This document shows positions 1 through 7,945 of a stretch of DNA of 30,005 bases, one piece after another; within the stretch, counting starts at the first letter, position 1, and each line of letters begins with the position of its first letter. A program made the translations under genes and the position numbers. The stretch comes from CAZEDU01 sp964511185 (GTDB lineage: Bacteria > Myxococcota > Myxococcia > Myxococcales > Myxococcaceae). The notes below the pieces were generated by a model. It saw only the letters and a program-made list of their open reading frames with translations. It did not search any database and was not told where the DNA came from. The DNA is taken from NCBI GenBank assembly GCA_964511185.1, contig CAZEDU010000060.1:1-30005 (forward strand), given 5' to 3'.

Positions 1-21
1 CTAGTACGACCTGGTCACATC
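1..21 (+). repeat. IS left terminal inverted repeat
   Basis: After the initial CTAG the arm reads tacgacctggtcacatc. It matches the reverse complement of the right arm except for a/c at the second base after CTAG and g/a at the tenth. Confidence 0.8.
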
Positions 22-40
22 TTGAAGGCGTAGCACGGGT

Positions 41-1420
41 GTGTCTACCCTTGGGATGACCCGCCGCGAAATGCAGCAGCTCGACCGAGAGCTGCGTGAG
101 TACTTGGAGTCGATGGTTGAGGGGATGGGCCGCCCTGAGCGGCGCCAAGCGATGTCGCAGTACATGCTCGGCCTGCTCCTCGATGGCGAGCGAAAGAGCG
201 TCGAGCCGATGGCGCGTCGGCTCGTGGATTCTCCGAGCGAAGCTGAAGGGATGCGGCAGCGGCTTCAGCAGGCGGTGTCCGTCGCGAATTGGTCCACGGA
301 GACAATCTTCCGTCGCCTAGCGACCAAGCTCGACGCCGAGATTCCGAGTGTCGAGGCGTTGGTCATCGACGACACCGGCTTTCCTAAAAAGGGGAAGCAC
401 TCGGTGGGCGTCATTCGGCAGTACTCGGGCACGTTAGGTCGCATCGACAACTGCCAAGTCGCCACGAGCCTTCACCTGGCCGCAGACGCGGCCAGCGGCT
501 GTATTGGTTTTCGGCTCTTTCTTCCCGAGGAATGGGCAGGCGACAAGAAGCGACGAGCTGAAGTCGGCGTCCCAACGGAAGTTCGATTTCTGCGCAAATG
601 GGAACTCGCGCTTGAGCTCATCGATGCCGCGCTGCTCTGGGGGGTGCGCAAACACGTTGTCCTCGCCGATGCGGGCTACGGTGACTCCACCGAGTTTCGA
701 GATGGCCTCACCGAGCGGGGACTACGATTCGTCGTCGGTATTTGCGGCAGCCACACCGTCTGGCCCCCGGGCGCAGTACCTCGACTCGAAAGCTCCGGAG
801 GCAAACGCGGTCGTCCGCGAACACGCTACCAAGCAGACGGCGTCGAACCTTGGGCCATCGACGAGCTCAACGCTCAAATTCCTCCCGAAGAGTGGCGCCA
901 AGTCTCATGGCGCGAAGGCAGTCGAGGAACGCAACGCTCGCGTTTTGCTGCCGTGCGCGTTTACTCGGCGGAACGCCGCACCAAGGGTCGAGCACCTGGT
1001 GAAGAGCAGTGGCTGTTGTCTGAATGGCCGAACGACGAAAAACAGCCCACGAAGTTTTGGCTCTCCAACTTGCCTCGAGGCCTGTCGCTCAAGGCTCTCG
1101 TCCGCCTTGCCAAGCTGCGCTGGCGAGTCGAACGCGACTACCAAGAACTCAAACAGGAAATCGGTCTCGACCATTTTGAAGGCCGAACTTGGCGAGGCTT
1201 TCACCACCACGCTGCGCTCTGCGCAGCGGCCCATGGGTTTCTCGCGCTCCGACGAGCGCTTTTCTCCCCGGAGGAAACTTCGGTGGACGCTCTCTCCAGT
1301 GCGCCGTCACCTTCAGGCAATCCTGCTTCGATGGATTGGAAGGTGCCCGCTGTGCAACAGGCGCGTCGACCCCCGAAGGCTCCCGCGAGGTCCCTCTCGG
1401 ATGTGATCAGGTCGGACTAG
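41..1420 (+). CDS. IS701 family DDE transposase
   Basis: This is the 459-residue transposase that moves the element by DDE (RNase H-fold) chemistry. The N-terminal ~90 residues are helical. The first catalytic Asp lies in a VIDDTGFPKKG motif near residue 110, the second in VLADAGYGD near residue 210, and the Glu in a WRVERDYQELKQE segment near residue 370; this order and the surrounding residues are typical of IS701 proteins. The length fits a full-size family member. The start is a GTG 20 bases inside the left inverted repeat. The reading frame is open throughout, so the protein is probably intact. Its stop codon lies inside the right CTAG end. The C-terminal ~50 residues are Pro/Ser/Ala-rich and probably not part of the catalytic core. 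Confidence 0.93.
   Translation: MSTLGMTRREMQQLDRELREYLESMVEGMGRPERRQAMSQYMLGLLLDGERKSVEPMARRLVDSPSEAEGMRQRLQQAVSVANWSTETIFRRLATKLDAEIPSVEALVIDDTGFPKKGKHSVGVIRQYSGTLGRIDNCQVATSLHLAADAASGCIGFRLFLPEEWAGDKKRRAEVGVPTEVRFLRKWELALELIDAALLWGVRKHVVLADAGYGDSTEFRDGLTERGLRFVVGICGSHTVWPPGAVPRLESSGGKRGRPRTRYQADGVEPWAIDELNAQIPPEEWRQVSWREGSRGTQRSRFAAVRVYSAERRTKGRAPGEEQWLLSEWPNDEKQPTKFWLSNLPRGLSLKALVRLAKLRWRVERDYQELKQEIGLDHFEGRTWRGFHHHAALCAAAHGFLALRRALFSPEETSVDALSSAPSPSGNPASMDWKVPAVQQARRPPKAPARSLSDVIRSD
1400..1420 (-). repeat. IS right terminal inverted repeat
   Basis: The reverse complement begins CTAG followed by tccgacctgatcacatc. The arm also encodes the last residues of the transposase (VIRSD) and its TAG stop. 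Confidence 0.8.
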
Positions 1421-2097
1421 CGCTTGGGAGGCTGCAGCAGCCGGCCGAAGCCGACGATGGTGCCCATCGTCCGCGTGCGGCGCCACACGCCGTACTGGCC
1501 CGTCTTGGGGTTGATGGTGTTGGCTTCGATGGTGCGAATTCTTCCGCCGCCCAGGTTGTGCGTGACGATGCCCGTGTGGTCGGGGATGCCGTCGCGCTGC
1601 CAATCGAAGACGACCAGGTCGCCCGGCATCGGGTTGGTGCGGCCAATCCAGCGACCGCGGTTGATCAGGTCTCGCTTCATATACGGCACGTAGGCGTAGT
1701 TCCAGCGGTAGCCGGAGCGCGTGTAGAGGTACGAGACGAAGTCGGCGCAATAAGCCTCGGCGCCGCGGCCGAAGAAGCGCGGGTACTTCGTGACCGCGCC
1801 GCGGTCGGTGCGGCCAATTTCCTTCGTCCCCACCTCGCGCCCGGCCATCGACAGCACGCTCTTACGGACCTTCGACTGCCAGGAGATGAGCCCGGGAGCG
1901 CGCGCGGCGACCTGGGCGAAGCGGAACAGCGCGGACTTGAACTTCTTGTCGACCTTCGCGTTCGCGGGGCCGGCGTACATGCCAGCCGCCCGCAGGTTGT
2001 TCTTGAGGGCGATGATCTGCTTGCGCGAGAGCTTGCCCGGCTTGGTCCGAAAACGTTTCGCGAGCGCCGCGGCCGACCGTACTTGATTGATGTTCAT
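1417..2097 (-). CDS. CHAP-domain peptidoglycan hydrolase
   Basis: A cell-wall amidase or endopeptidase of about 226 residues. The N-terminal ~65 residues resemble a peptidoglycan-binding module (an LKNNLRAAGMYAGP segment followed by a conserved AL-F pattern). The C-terminal half is a CHAP/NlpC-like cysteine peptidase: the nucleophile Cys lies in AYCADFVSYLY and the His in PDHTGIVTHN, with the PGDLVVFD strand typical of CHAP domains. No signal peptide is visible, so export would need another route or lysis. The ATG at 2097 is preferred because GGAGCC lies about 6 bases upstream; the frame is open to 2172 but without a good site. Its TAG stop is inside the CTAG at the right end of the insertion sequence, so the gene appears to have survived the insertion unchanged. 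Confidence 0.8.
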   Translation of the reverse strand: MNINQVRSAAALAKRFRTKPGKLSRKQIIALKNNLRAAGMYAGPANAKVDKKFKSALFRFAQVAARAPGLISWQSKVRKSVLSMAGREVGTKEIGRTDRGAVTKYPRFFGRGAEAYCADFVSYLYTRSGYRWNYAYVPYMKRDLINRGRWIGRTNPMPGDLVVFDWQRDGIPDHTGIVTHNLGGGRIRTIEANTINPKTGQYGVWRRTRTMGTIVGFGRLLQPPKR

Positions 2098-2328
2098 GCT
2101 GATGGCTCCGATCGCCCCTTGTTGAGGGTTTTCGCGCCGTCGGAGCCAAAGTTTCCATCTACGCTGAATCAACGGCTTAGCCGCTAGGTCGCGGCACTTG
2201 CAGGAGAATCTTCGCTTCTGGGCGCCTCCGGGGGCCGGTCCATCGGGCCTTCAGACCAGGCGAGCCAACGAGCGTCTTGAAGGCGCGGTCCTACCGTTGA
2301 TTGGGCACTTTTCAACGAGGGACAGCAC

Positions 2329-2598
2329 ATGGCCACCACAAGGGATAATCGCGAAGTGCTCCGGTTGATCTTTCTCGCGCTCACCATCATCGGCGCGATC
2401 AACTGGGGCCTCGTGGGGTTTTTCAATTTCAACCTGGTCGACGCGATCTTCGGCGGCGGCGCACGCGAGCAGACCTCGGCGCTGAGCCGGCTCATCTACG
2501 CGCTCGTCGGCCTGTCGGGCTTGGCGACGCTCTTCTTCGTCCGGCGACACGAAGGCACCGGGATGGTCACCCGCCGCAGATCGGAAGTGAGACCTTAG
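2329..2598 (+). CDS. DUF378 family small membrane protein
   Basis: An 89-residue inner-membrane protein with two predicted membrane helices (about residues 11-32 and 49-70). The INWGLVGFFNFNLVDAIFG segment followed by SRLIYALVGLSG is the signature of DUF378 (YuzA-like) proteins, whose function is unknown. A GAGGGA site lies 7 bases before the ATG. It is divergent from the CHAP hydrolase gene across 231 bp in which I see no gene. It is convergent with the scramblase-like gene, with a GC-rich palindrome between the two stop codons. Confidence 0.85.
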   Translation: MATTRDNREVLRLIFLALTIIGAINWGLVGFFNFNLVDAIFGGGAREQTSALSRLIYALVGLSGLATLFFVRRHEGTGMVTRRRSEVRP

Positions 2599-2605
2599 GA
2601 GGAGG

Positions 2606-2618
2606 GGGGACAGTCCCC
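2606..2618. repeat. GGGGA-CAG-TCCCC palindrome between convergent genes
   Basis: The 13-bp sequence ggggacagtcccc fills the 20-bp space between the stop of the DUF378 gene (2598) and the stop of the scramblase-like gene (2619). It is the first of three loci of this repeat in the window. It could form a 5-bp GC stem with a 3-base loop and so hinder transcription from both sides, but no T-tract follows on either strand. Confidence 0.7.
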
Positions 2619-3257
2619 TTAGCTGGCTTTGCGCTCGAAGTACTGCAGGTCGACGAACAGCGCCGAGGCGAGGATCAACGTTCGCTCGTCGTGGCTCAGC
2701 GGCCCGACGTAGCGAACGCGGAACTTGTCCTTGTCCAGGAACAACTCGGTGAGCGCGCCGGACCACTTCTTCTCGATCACCGCGACCTCTTCTCCGTTCC
2801 GAAAGAACGGAAAGGTCCAAATCCTGAAGAACCCCGAGCGCATCTCGAGCAACACGCGGCCGTCGGGCCCCTGCACGTCGAACTTCTTGGTGAAGAGCCC
2901 CCAGCGCTGCTGCAGCGCCCCGAGCAGGCGGCCCGCGCCATCGAAGACCTCGAGCCGCTGAAAGAAGATGCGGAACGGGTGCACCGCCTTGAAGAGCGGC
3001 GAGCGGTCAGGCGCGAAGAAGTGAATCTCGAAGGTGCGCCAGTGGCCGAGCAGCTGGCGCAGCAGAAAGCCCAAGAAGCCCTTCTGCTGCTCCGCCGCGT
3101 ACGCCACCTGCTCCCCGCCGGCGGTGGTGATGGCGTACCTGTTCCTCGTCTCGAAGCCCAGCAGCTCCGCGAGCTCTCGCCGCTGCTGAATGAGGAGCTC
3201 CGGCGCGCTCGAGAGCGTGGCCGGCAAGTCACGGTGGCTGGGAGCGAGACTGTTCAT
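2619..3257 (-). CDS. phospholipid scramblase-related protein
   Basis: A 212-residue protein of the scramblase / LURP-one-related fold. The middle and C-terminal parts show the family pattern of repeated beta strands: FEIHFFAPDRSPLFKAV, then RIFFQRLEVFDGAGRLLG, then FDVQGPDGRVLLEM and GEEVAVIEKKWSG. Bacterial members are poorly understood; lipid movement is proven only for some eukaryotic relatives, so a membrane-lipid role is inference. There is no signal peptide. The ATG at 3257 has GGAAGG 5 bases upstream. It lies 11 bp downstream of the von Willebrand lipoprotein gene on the same strand, so the two are probably co-transcribed. Confidence 0.75.
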   Translation of the reverse strand: MNSLAPSHRDLPATLSSAPELLIQQRRELAELLGFETRNRYAITTAGGEQVAYAAEQQKGFLGFLLRQLLGHWRTFEIHFFAPDRSPLFKAVHPFRIFFQRLEVFDGAGRLLGALQQRWGLFTKKFDVQGPDGRVLLEMRSGFFRIWTFPFFRNGEEVAVIEKKWSGALTELFLDKDKFRVRYVGPLSHDERTLILASALFVDLQYFERKAS

Positions 3258-3268
3258 TCGCCTTCCGT

Positions 3269-4471
3269 TTAGAAGATGGGGGTGTCGCAGGTGAAGACGA
3301 TCGACAGCTTCGCGGACTTGTCGCCCTTCACCTTCGCGCAGGTGGTGGGGCACAGCTGCACCTTGCTGTCGTCCACGAAGTAAGCGTCATCCGAGCACGC
3401 GCCCGAGCCGACGACCGGCTTGAACGTCTGCGTCGCGCCGCCGGCGCCCGGGGTGTATTCCACCTTCGAGCTGCCGATGGTCATGCCCGCGGGCGGGGTG
3501 GGCACCTCGAACTCGCACGCGACCTGCGCGCCTTGCACCACGCCGGTGGCGACGCGCTGGAAGACCGCGTCGAACGCGTCGTACTCGCAGATGGGGAAGC
3601 GCAGACCGCCGGTGAGCCGGCTCAGCTTCTGGTACTCGGTGCCGGGGTTGACCGCGCCCTGCGTGCCGCCCTTGGTGCACTTGGTGGTGAGCAGCGGATC
3701 CGTCGGCTCCCATGCCAGGGTGGCCGGCGTGTTCTCGCGCAGGCCCGCGATGGTGTGGAAGACGTAGTTGCGGTCGGCCGAGGTCCCGAAGTGCACCGCC
3801 GACTTCTTGAGCAGCTCGCGATCGAAGTCCTCGGCCTTCATGTCCGAGTCGTCGTCGGTGATCTCGATGAACGCCTTGTAGGCGTCGTCGCGCAGCCAGG
3901 TGCGCCAGCCGCCGCCGTTGCGGTCATACGTGGACAGCGCCAGCTGGAGCGAGTCGCGGCTGTAGACGTACTGGTTGAAGTGGAAGAAGTTGCTCGTGTT
4001 GACCGGCTTGGTGCCCGGGTTCTTGCAGTCGGGGTTGCCGCCGAGCGGTGGCGAGACACAGATGCCGCCCTCGCTGCTCTTGCCGTGCCGCGCGAGCAGG
4101 ATGACGCGGTAGTCGAGCCCGCTCGCGCCGATGATCTGCGCGAAGTTCTGGTTGATGTTCTTCTCGACCGCGGCGATCTCCGCGTACATCGACTCGGACG
4201 TGTCGATGATGATGATCACGTCGACCGGCTTCACCGTCACCTTCGCTTCGGCCGAGACCTGAGCGCAGGACGGGTTCTGGCTCGGATCATTCGGGGTATT
4301 GCCGGGGCCCGGGTTGCCGTTGTTGCTCCCGCCCGGGTTCGTTCCCGGAGGATTGCCCGTCCCATCCAACGCATCGGGCGGCGTGTTCGAGTCGCCCGAC
4401 ACGGTCGTCTCGCTGCCGCACGATGCGAGGCTCGCGATCAGGAAGAGGCCCAGCAGCTGTCGTTTCGTCAT
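3269..4471 (-). CDS. lipoprotein with von Willebrand factor A domain
   Basis: A 400-residue predicted lipoprotein. The signal peptide ends in the lipobox LASC with Cys18. Residues 36-68 form a Gly/Asn/Pro-rich, probably disordered linker. A von Willebrand A domain follows from about residue 80, with the metal-ion-dependent adhesion motif DTSES at residues 90-94 after a run of isoleucines (beta strand 1). Several cysteines in the C-terminal third suggest disulfides in an exported domain. Similar proteins are common in myxobacteria and are thought to bind proteins or surfaces through the bound metal ion; the partner here is unknown. The gene diverges from the isoamylase gene over about 240 bp and leads a two-gene operon with the scramblase-like gene. 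Confidence 0.82.
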   Translation of the reverse strand: MTKRQLLGLFLIASLASCGSETTVSGDSNTPPDALDGTGNPPGTNPGGSNNGNPGPGNTPNDPSQNPSCAQVSAEAKVTVKPVDVIIIIDTSESMYAEIAAVEKNINQNFAQIIGASGLDYRVILLARHGKSSEGGICVSPPLGGNPDCKNPGTKPVNTSNFFHFNQYVYSRDSLQLALSTYDRNGGGWRTWLRDDAYKAFIEITDDDSDMKAEDFDRELLKKSAVHFGTSADRNYVFHTIAGLRENTPATLAWEPTDPLLTTKCTKGGTQGAVNPGTEYQKLSRLTGGLRFPICEYDAFDAVFQRVATGVVQGAQVACEFEVPTPPAGMTIGSSKVEYTPGAGGATQTFKPVVGSGACSDDAYFVDDSKVQLCPTTCAKVKGDKSAKLSIVFTCDTPIF

Positions 4472-4708
4472 GGTTCACGTCCCCATGGGGTGGTGGGGGG
4501 CCTCCCTTCCCCAAGGGCGGCCGCAGTGAGAGCAAGAACCTTAGACGCGCCGGTCGTACGCACGCCACCGACTTCGCCTCCCTTGCTGCTGTCGGGTGAC
4601 ACTCTCGATGTGGGAAAATGTGCACGTCGCGGCGCTGCGCCCGTTTGACAGCGCGTGAAGCCGCGACGCAGGCTGCGCCGCCTTCAGGAAGCTCGCGGAG
4701 TCCTTCGG

Positions 4709-6970
4709 TTGCGCTTTTCTCTTCTGTTCGGGTGGGTCTTCCTCGCCGCGTGCGCGCCGAAGTCGACCGACTTCGGGGTCGACGCTCGGCCGACCTCGCC
4801 GGACGGGTCGGTCCACACGCCTGGCGCGCTCGGCGCGTGGCAGGACGAGACGGGCGCGCTGGAGGTGCGCGTGCGCTCGCGGCGCGCGACCCGGCTCGAG
4901 GTGTGGCTCTACCGCGCGCCGCGCGGAGAAGGGCCCGCGCTCACCTTCGCGCTCGAGCGGCAGGTGGGGCGCGACACCTGGGCGACGCGCGCGCCCGCCG
5001 AGGCGCTGCGCGGCGCCGGGCTCACCGGGACGCTCTACTACGGCTACCGCGCCTGGGGGCCGAATTGGCCGCACGTCGCCGAGTGGCAACCTGGCGGGCT
5101 CGACGGGTTCGTGGCGGACGTCGACGCGGAAGGAAACCGCTTCAACCCCAACAAGCTGCTCATCGATCCATACGCGAAGGAGCTGAGCCACGACCCCATC
5201 GGGCCGCACCACCGCGACCACTCCATCTATGAGGCCGGCGCGAACCGCGCGCGCGACAGCGGACCGGTGGCGCCGAAGGGCATCGTGCTGCCGGCGCGGA
5301 CCTTCGACGTCGGCGTTCCTCCGGCACGCGCGCTGAAGGACGACGTCCTCTACGAGGTGCACGTGCGCGGCCTGACCCGCGGCGACCCGAGCCTGGGCGA
5401 CTGCCGCGGCACCTACCGCGCGGCGGGAGAGAAGGCGCAGTACCTCCAGGCGCTCGGCATCACCGCGGTCGAGCTGCTCCCGCTGCACGAGACGCCGAAC
5501 GACGCCAACGACTTGGAGCCGAACGCCGCGTTCGACAACTACTGGGGCTACAACACGCTCAACTTCTTCGCGCCAGACCGCCGCTACGCGTGTGATCAAT
5601 CCCCCGGTGGCCCCACGCGCGAGGTCGCCGAGATGGTCCGCGCATTTCACGCCGAGGGCATCAAGGTGCTGATCGACGTGGTCTACAACCACACGTCCGA
5701 GAGCGGGAACGGCGCGATTCTGTCGCTGCGCGGGCTGGACAACGCCTCGTACTACGAGCTGGCGAAGGACAAGCAGGGCTACGCGGACCACACCGGCATC
5801 GGCGCCAACACCAACGCGGCCGACAGCTTCGTCCGCGACCTGGCGCTCGACTCGCTGAAGTACTGGCACCAGGTGCTCGGCGTCGACGGGTTCCGCTTCG
5901 ACCTGGCCACCGTGCTCGCCAACGCCTGCCGGGAAGACTGCTTCGACTACGACCCCGATGACGCCGCCGGCATCCTCAAGCGCGCGGTCATCGAGCTGCA
6001 GGGCGCCGCGCTCATCGCCGAGCCGTGGGGCATCGGCGAGGGCACCTATCAGCTGGGCCGGTTTCCGCCGGGCTGGTCCGAGTGGAACGACCGGTTCCGC
6101 GACCGCGTTCGCCGCGTGCAGAACCGTCAAGGAAAAGAGGACGTGGCGCCGGGCGCGCTGGCGACGGACCTCGCCGGCGCGTCCGACCTGTTCGGCGATC
6201 GCGCGCCATGGGCCTCCATCCACTACGTCGTCGCGCACGACGGCTTCACGCTGCACGACCTGTACGCCTGCAACGAGAAGCAGAACCAACAAGCGTGGCC
6301 CGCGGGTCCGTCTCCCGGCGGGAGCGACAACAACTTGTCATGGGACCAAGGCGGCGACCCGGCGCGCCAGCGCGAAGCGGCGCGGGTGGGTCTGGCGCTC
6401 ACCGTGCTCTCGGCGGGCGTGCCGATGTTCAACGGCGGTGACGAGATGCTCCGCTCCCAGCGGTGCAACAACAACCCGTACAACCTGGACACCGAGGTGA
6501 GCTGGCTCGACTGGACGCGCGCGGAAAGCCAGGCGGCGTTCGTCGCGTTCACCCGGAAGCTGCTCTCGCTGCGGCACGGGTACTCGGCGCTGCGGCCGGC
6601 GAAGCACTGGCGCGGCATCGACGCCAACGGCAACGGGCTCAAGGACCTGTCCTGGCACACGCCCAGCGGCGCGGAGGCGGACGCCCGCTACATGGAAGAC
6701 GCGCGGGCGCATTTTTTGGCCTGGCGAATCGACGCGTCCGAGGCAGGCGACCCCGCGCGCAGCCTCTACATCGCCTACAACTGGGACGCCGCGCCGCGCG
6801 ACGTGCAGCTGCCGCCTGCCGGCGTCGGCCTCTCCTGGCACCGCGCGCTCGACACGGCGGCGGCGCACGAAGAAGCCCACAACGCCTGGAGCGAGGCGGA
6901 TCAGCTCGCGCTGGTGGACGGCCGCTATCGAATGGCGGCGCGGACGTTGACGGTGTTCGTCGAGCGTTGA
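4709..6970 (+). CDS. secreted isoamylase / glycogen debranching lipoprotein (GH13)
   Basis: An alpha-1,6-glucan debranching enzyme of the isoamylase/GlgX type, predicted to be a lipoprotein and so to act outside the cytoplasm on branched glucans. A carbohydrate-binding N-domain comes first, then the GH13 barrel: region I DVVYNHT, nucleophile Asp398 in GFRFDLA, acid/base Glu438 in LIAEPWG, and transition-state Asp511 in VAHDGFT (numbered from the TTG start). The lipobox LAAC lies 11-14 residues from that start. I prefer the TTG at 4709: GGAG lies 8 bases upstream and it gives a compact signal peptide (MRFSLLFGWVFLAAC). The longer reading from GTG 4655 adds 18 mostly basic residues. Its TGA directly touches the stop of the convergent amidase gene. 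Confidence 0.88.
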   Translation: MRFSLLFGWVFLAACAPKSTDFGVDARPTSPDGSVHTPGALGAWQDETGALEVRVRSRRATRLEVWLYRAPRGEGPALTFALERQVGRDTWATRAPAEALRGAGLTGTLYYGYRAWGPNWPHVAEWQPGGLDGFVADVDAEGNRFNPNKLLIDPYAKELSHDPIGPHHRDHSIYEAGANRARDSGPVAPKGIVLPARTFDVGVPPARALKDDVLYEVHVRGLTRGDPSLGDCRGTYRAAGEKAQYLQALGITAVELLPLHETPNDANDLEPNAAFDNYWGYNTLNFFAPDRRYACDQSPGGPTREVAEMVRAFHAEGIKVLIDVVYNHTSESGNGAILSLRGLDNASYYELAKDKQGYADHTGIGANTNAADSFVRDLALDSLKYWHQVLGVDGFRFDLATVLANACREDCFDYDPDDAAGILKRAVIELQGAALIAEPWGIGEGTYQLGRFPPGWSEWNDRFRDRVRRVQNRQGKEDVAPGALATDLAGASDLFGDRAPWASIHYVVAHDGFTLHDLYACNEKQNQQAWPAGPSPGGSDNNLSWDQGGDPARQREAARVGLALTVLSAGVPMFNGGDEMLRSQRCNNNPYNLDTEVSWLDWTRAESQAAFVAFTRKLLSLRHGYSALRPAKHWRGIDANGNGLKDLSWHTPSGAEADARYMEDARAHFLAWRIDASEAGDPARSLYIAYNWDAAPRDVQLPPAGVGLSWHRALDTAAAHEEAHNAWSEADQLALVDGRYRMAARTLTVFVER

Positions 6971-7486
6971 TCAGCCGAAGACCGACGCGCGCTCGATGCC
7001 GAGCACGTCGCGGCGCAGGCGCGCCCAGCTGAAGTTGTCGGCCGGATCGTTCTTGCGGCCCCTGGGCACCGCGATGTCGCGGTGCCCGACGATGTTGCGC
7101 TCGTCGACGTCGTACTTCGCCTTCAAGTACGCCACGAGCTTGGCGAGCGCGGCGTACTGCGCTTGGGTGAAGGGCGTTCCCTTGCCGTCGTTGACGATCT
7201 CGATGCCGATGGACCGCGCGTTCATGTCGGTGGGCACGCCGCGAAGCGCCGACTTGCCCGCGTGCCAGGCCTTGAGCGTCTCGGGGACGAGCTGAAAGAT
7301 GCGGCCGTTTCGGCCGATGACGTAGTGCGCGCTCACCTGCGACCGCGGCGTGCGCATCCACCGGATGTCCTGGGTGCCGTTGTTGGAGGCCGTGTGGTGC
7401 AGGACGATGCTGTCGATCTTCCGCCCGTTCCGGGAGCTGGCGTTCGGCGAGCGCAGGGTGATGGCTTGGGGACGTTCGATCTTCAT
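6971..7486 (-). CDS. N-acetylmuramoyl-L-alanine amidase (Amidase_2)
   Basis: A 171-residue zinc amidase that cuts the bond between muramic acid and the peptide stem. It consists of the catalytic domain only. Likely zinc ligands are His30 in VLHHTAS, His135 in VGHRD and Asp147 in GRKNDPAD; the AHYVIGRNGRIFQLV and ARSIGIEIVN segments are typical of the family (AmpD, T7 lysozyme). There is no signal peptide, so a cytoplasmic recycling role or a lytic role are both possible. It follows the HExxH gene by 12 bp on the same strand. Its TGA stop and that of the convergent isoamylase gene form TGATCA with no space between them. The ribosome site is weak, which suggests translation depends on the upstream gene. 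Confidence 0.88.
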   Translation of the reverse strand: MKIERPQAITLRSPNASSRNGRKIDSIVLHHTASNNGTQDIRWMRTPRSQVSAHYVIGRNGRIFQLVPETLKAWHAGKSALRGVPTDMNARSIGIEIVNDGKGTPFTQAQYAALAKLVAYLKAKYDVDERNIVGHRDIAVPRGRKNDPADNFSWARLRRDVLGIERASVFG

Positions 7487-7498
7487 GGTGTAGCGGGG

Positions 7499-7945
7499 TT
7501 ATCGGCCTTCGGGACCCCTCCGTTGCCGATCTTCGCTCGCGCGCGCGTGCGCTTCGAACCAGTTGTCCCAATAGGGCTTTTTTCCTCTCGCCCACGCCCA
7601 TGCCGAGGCCGCGCCGTACGCCAGGGGCATCAGCGGCCCGAGCACGAAGGTCTGGCGGACGTGGACGCGCTCGTGACAGATCAGCCGCTCTTGCTCGACG
7701 AGCCGCTCGTCCGCGAACGTCACGGTGGCGCCCCAGGTGTACGCCGACACGCCGAAGCGACGGAAGAAGCGGTCCGCCCAACCCCGCGGGCGCGCCACGA
7801 AGAACAGCACGCCGTCTGACTGCACCGAGTGGAGCCGCGCGCCACCGAGCCACGCCTGCAGCACGCCGGCCGCGGTGACCGGCGACGCCCACAAATAGCC
7901 GAGCCAGTAGACCGGCCGGCTCACGCCGCGAAGGTGATGGTCCAC
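7499..7945 (-). CDS. small membrane-associated protein with an HExxH motif
   Basis: A protein of 148 residues (141 if the GTG at 7924 is the start). I do not recognise a named family. A HERVHVRQ segment (His91, Glu92, His95) fits the zinc-peptidase HExxH signature and is followed by a hydrophobic LGPLMPLAYGAASAW stretch and a WDNWFEAHA segment whose Glu131 could be a third ligand. Similar motifs with a Gln after the second His are known from small bacterial membrane proteins of unknown role; activity is not shown. Two starts compete: the ATG at 7945 with GGAG only 3 bases away, and the GTG at 7924 that overlaps the stop of the Gre-like gene as GTGA. It sits between the Gre-like and amidase genes in one likely operon. 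Confidence 0.68.
   Translation of the reverse strand: MDHHLRGVSRPVYWLGYLWASPVTAAGVLQAWLGGARLHSVQSDGVLFFVARPRGWADRFFRRFGVSAYTWGATVTFADERLVEQERLICHERVHVRQTFVLGPLMPLAYGAASAWAWARGKKPYWDNWFEAHARASEDRQRRGPEGR

Larger units (their letters stand above)
1..1420 (+). mobile_element. IS701-type insertion sequence, complete
   Basis: The element holds one transposase gene flanked by near-identical inverted ends. The first 21 bases and the reverse complement of the last 21 (1400-1420) differ at only two positions. Both ends finish in CTAG, a palindrome, so it is either the outer part of the inverted repeat or a 4-bp target duplication; IS701-family elements are known to make 4-bp duplications. The right end coincides with the stop codon of the neighbouring minus-strand hydrolase gene. 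The left flank lies outside the window, so duplication of the target cannot be proven. Confidence 0.85.

Noticed and set aside
1189..2187. Long plus-strand open frame across the insertion-sequence end and the CHAP gene
   Set aside because: It is the antisense shadow of the CHAP gene and tail of the transposase; high GC makes such frames common and the product has no motif.
2276..2286. cttgaaggcg shared between the insertion-sequence left end (22-31) and 2277-2286
   Set aside because: Only ten bases and no further similarity around it; likely chance.
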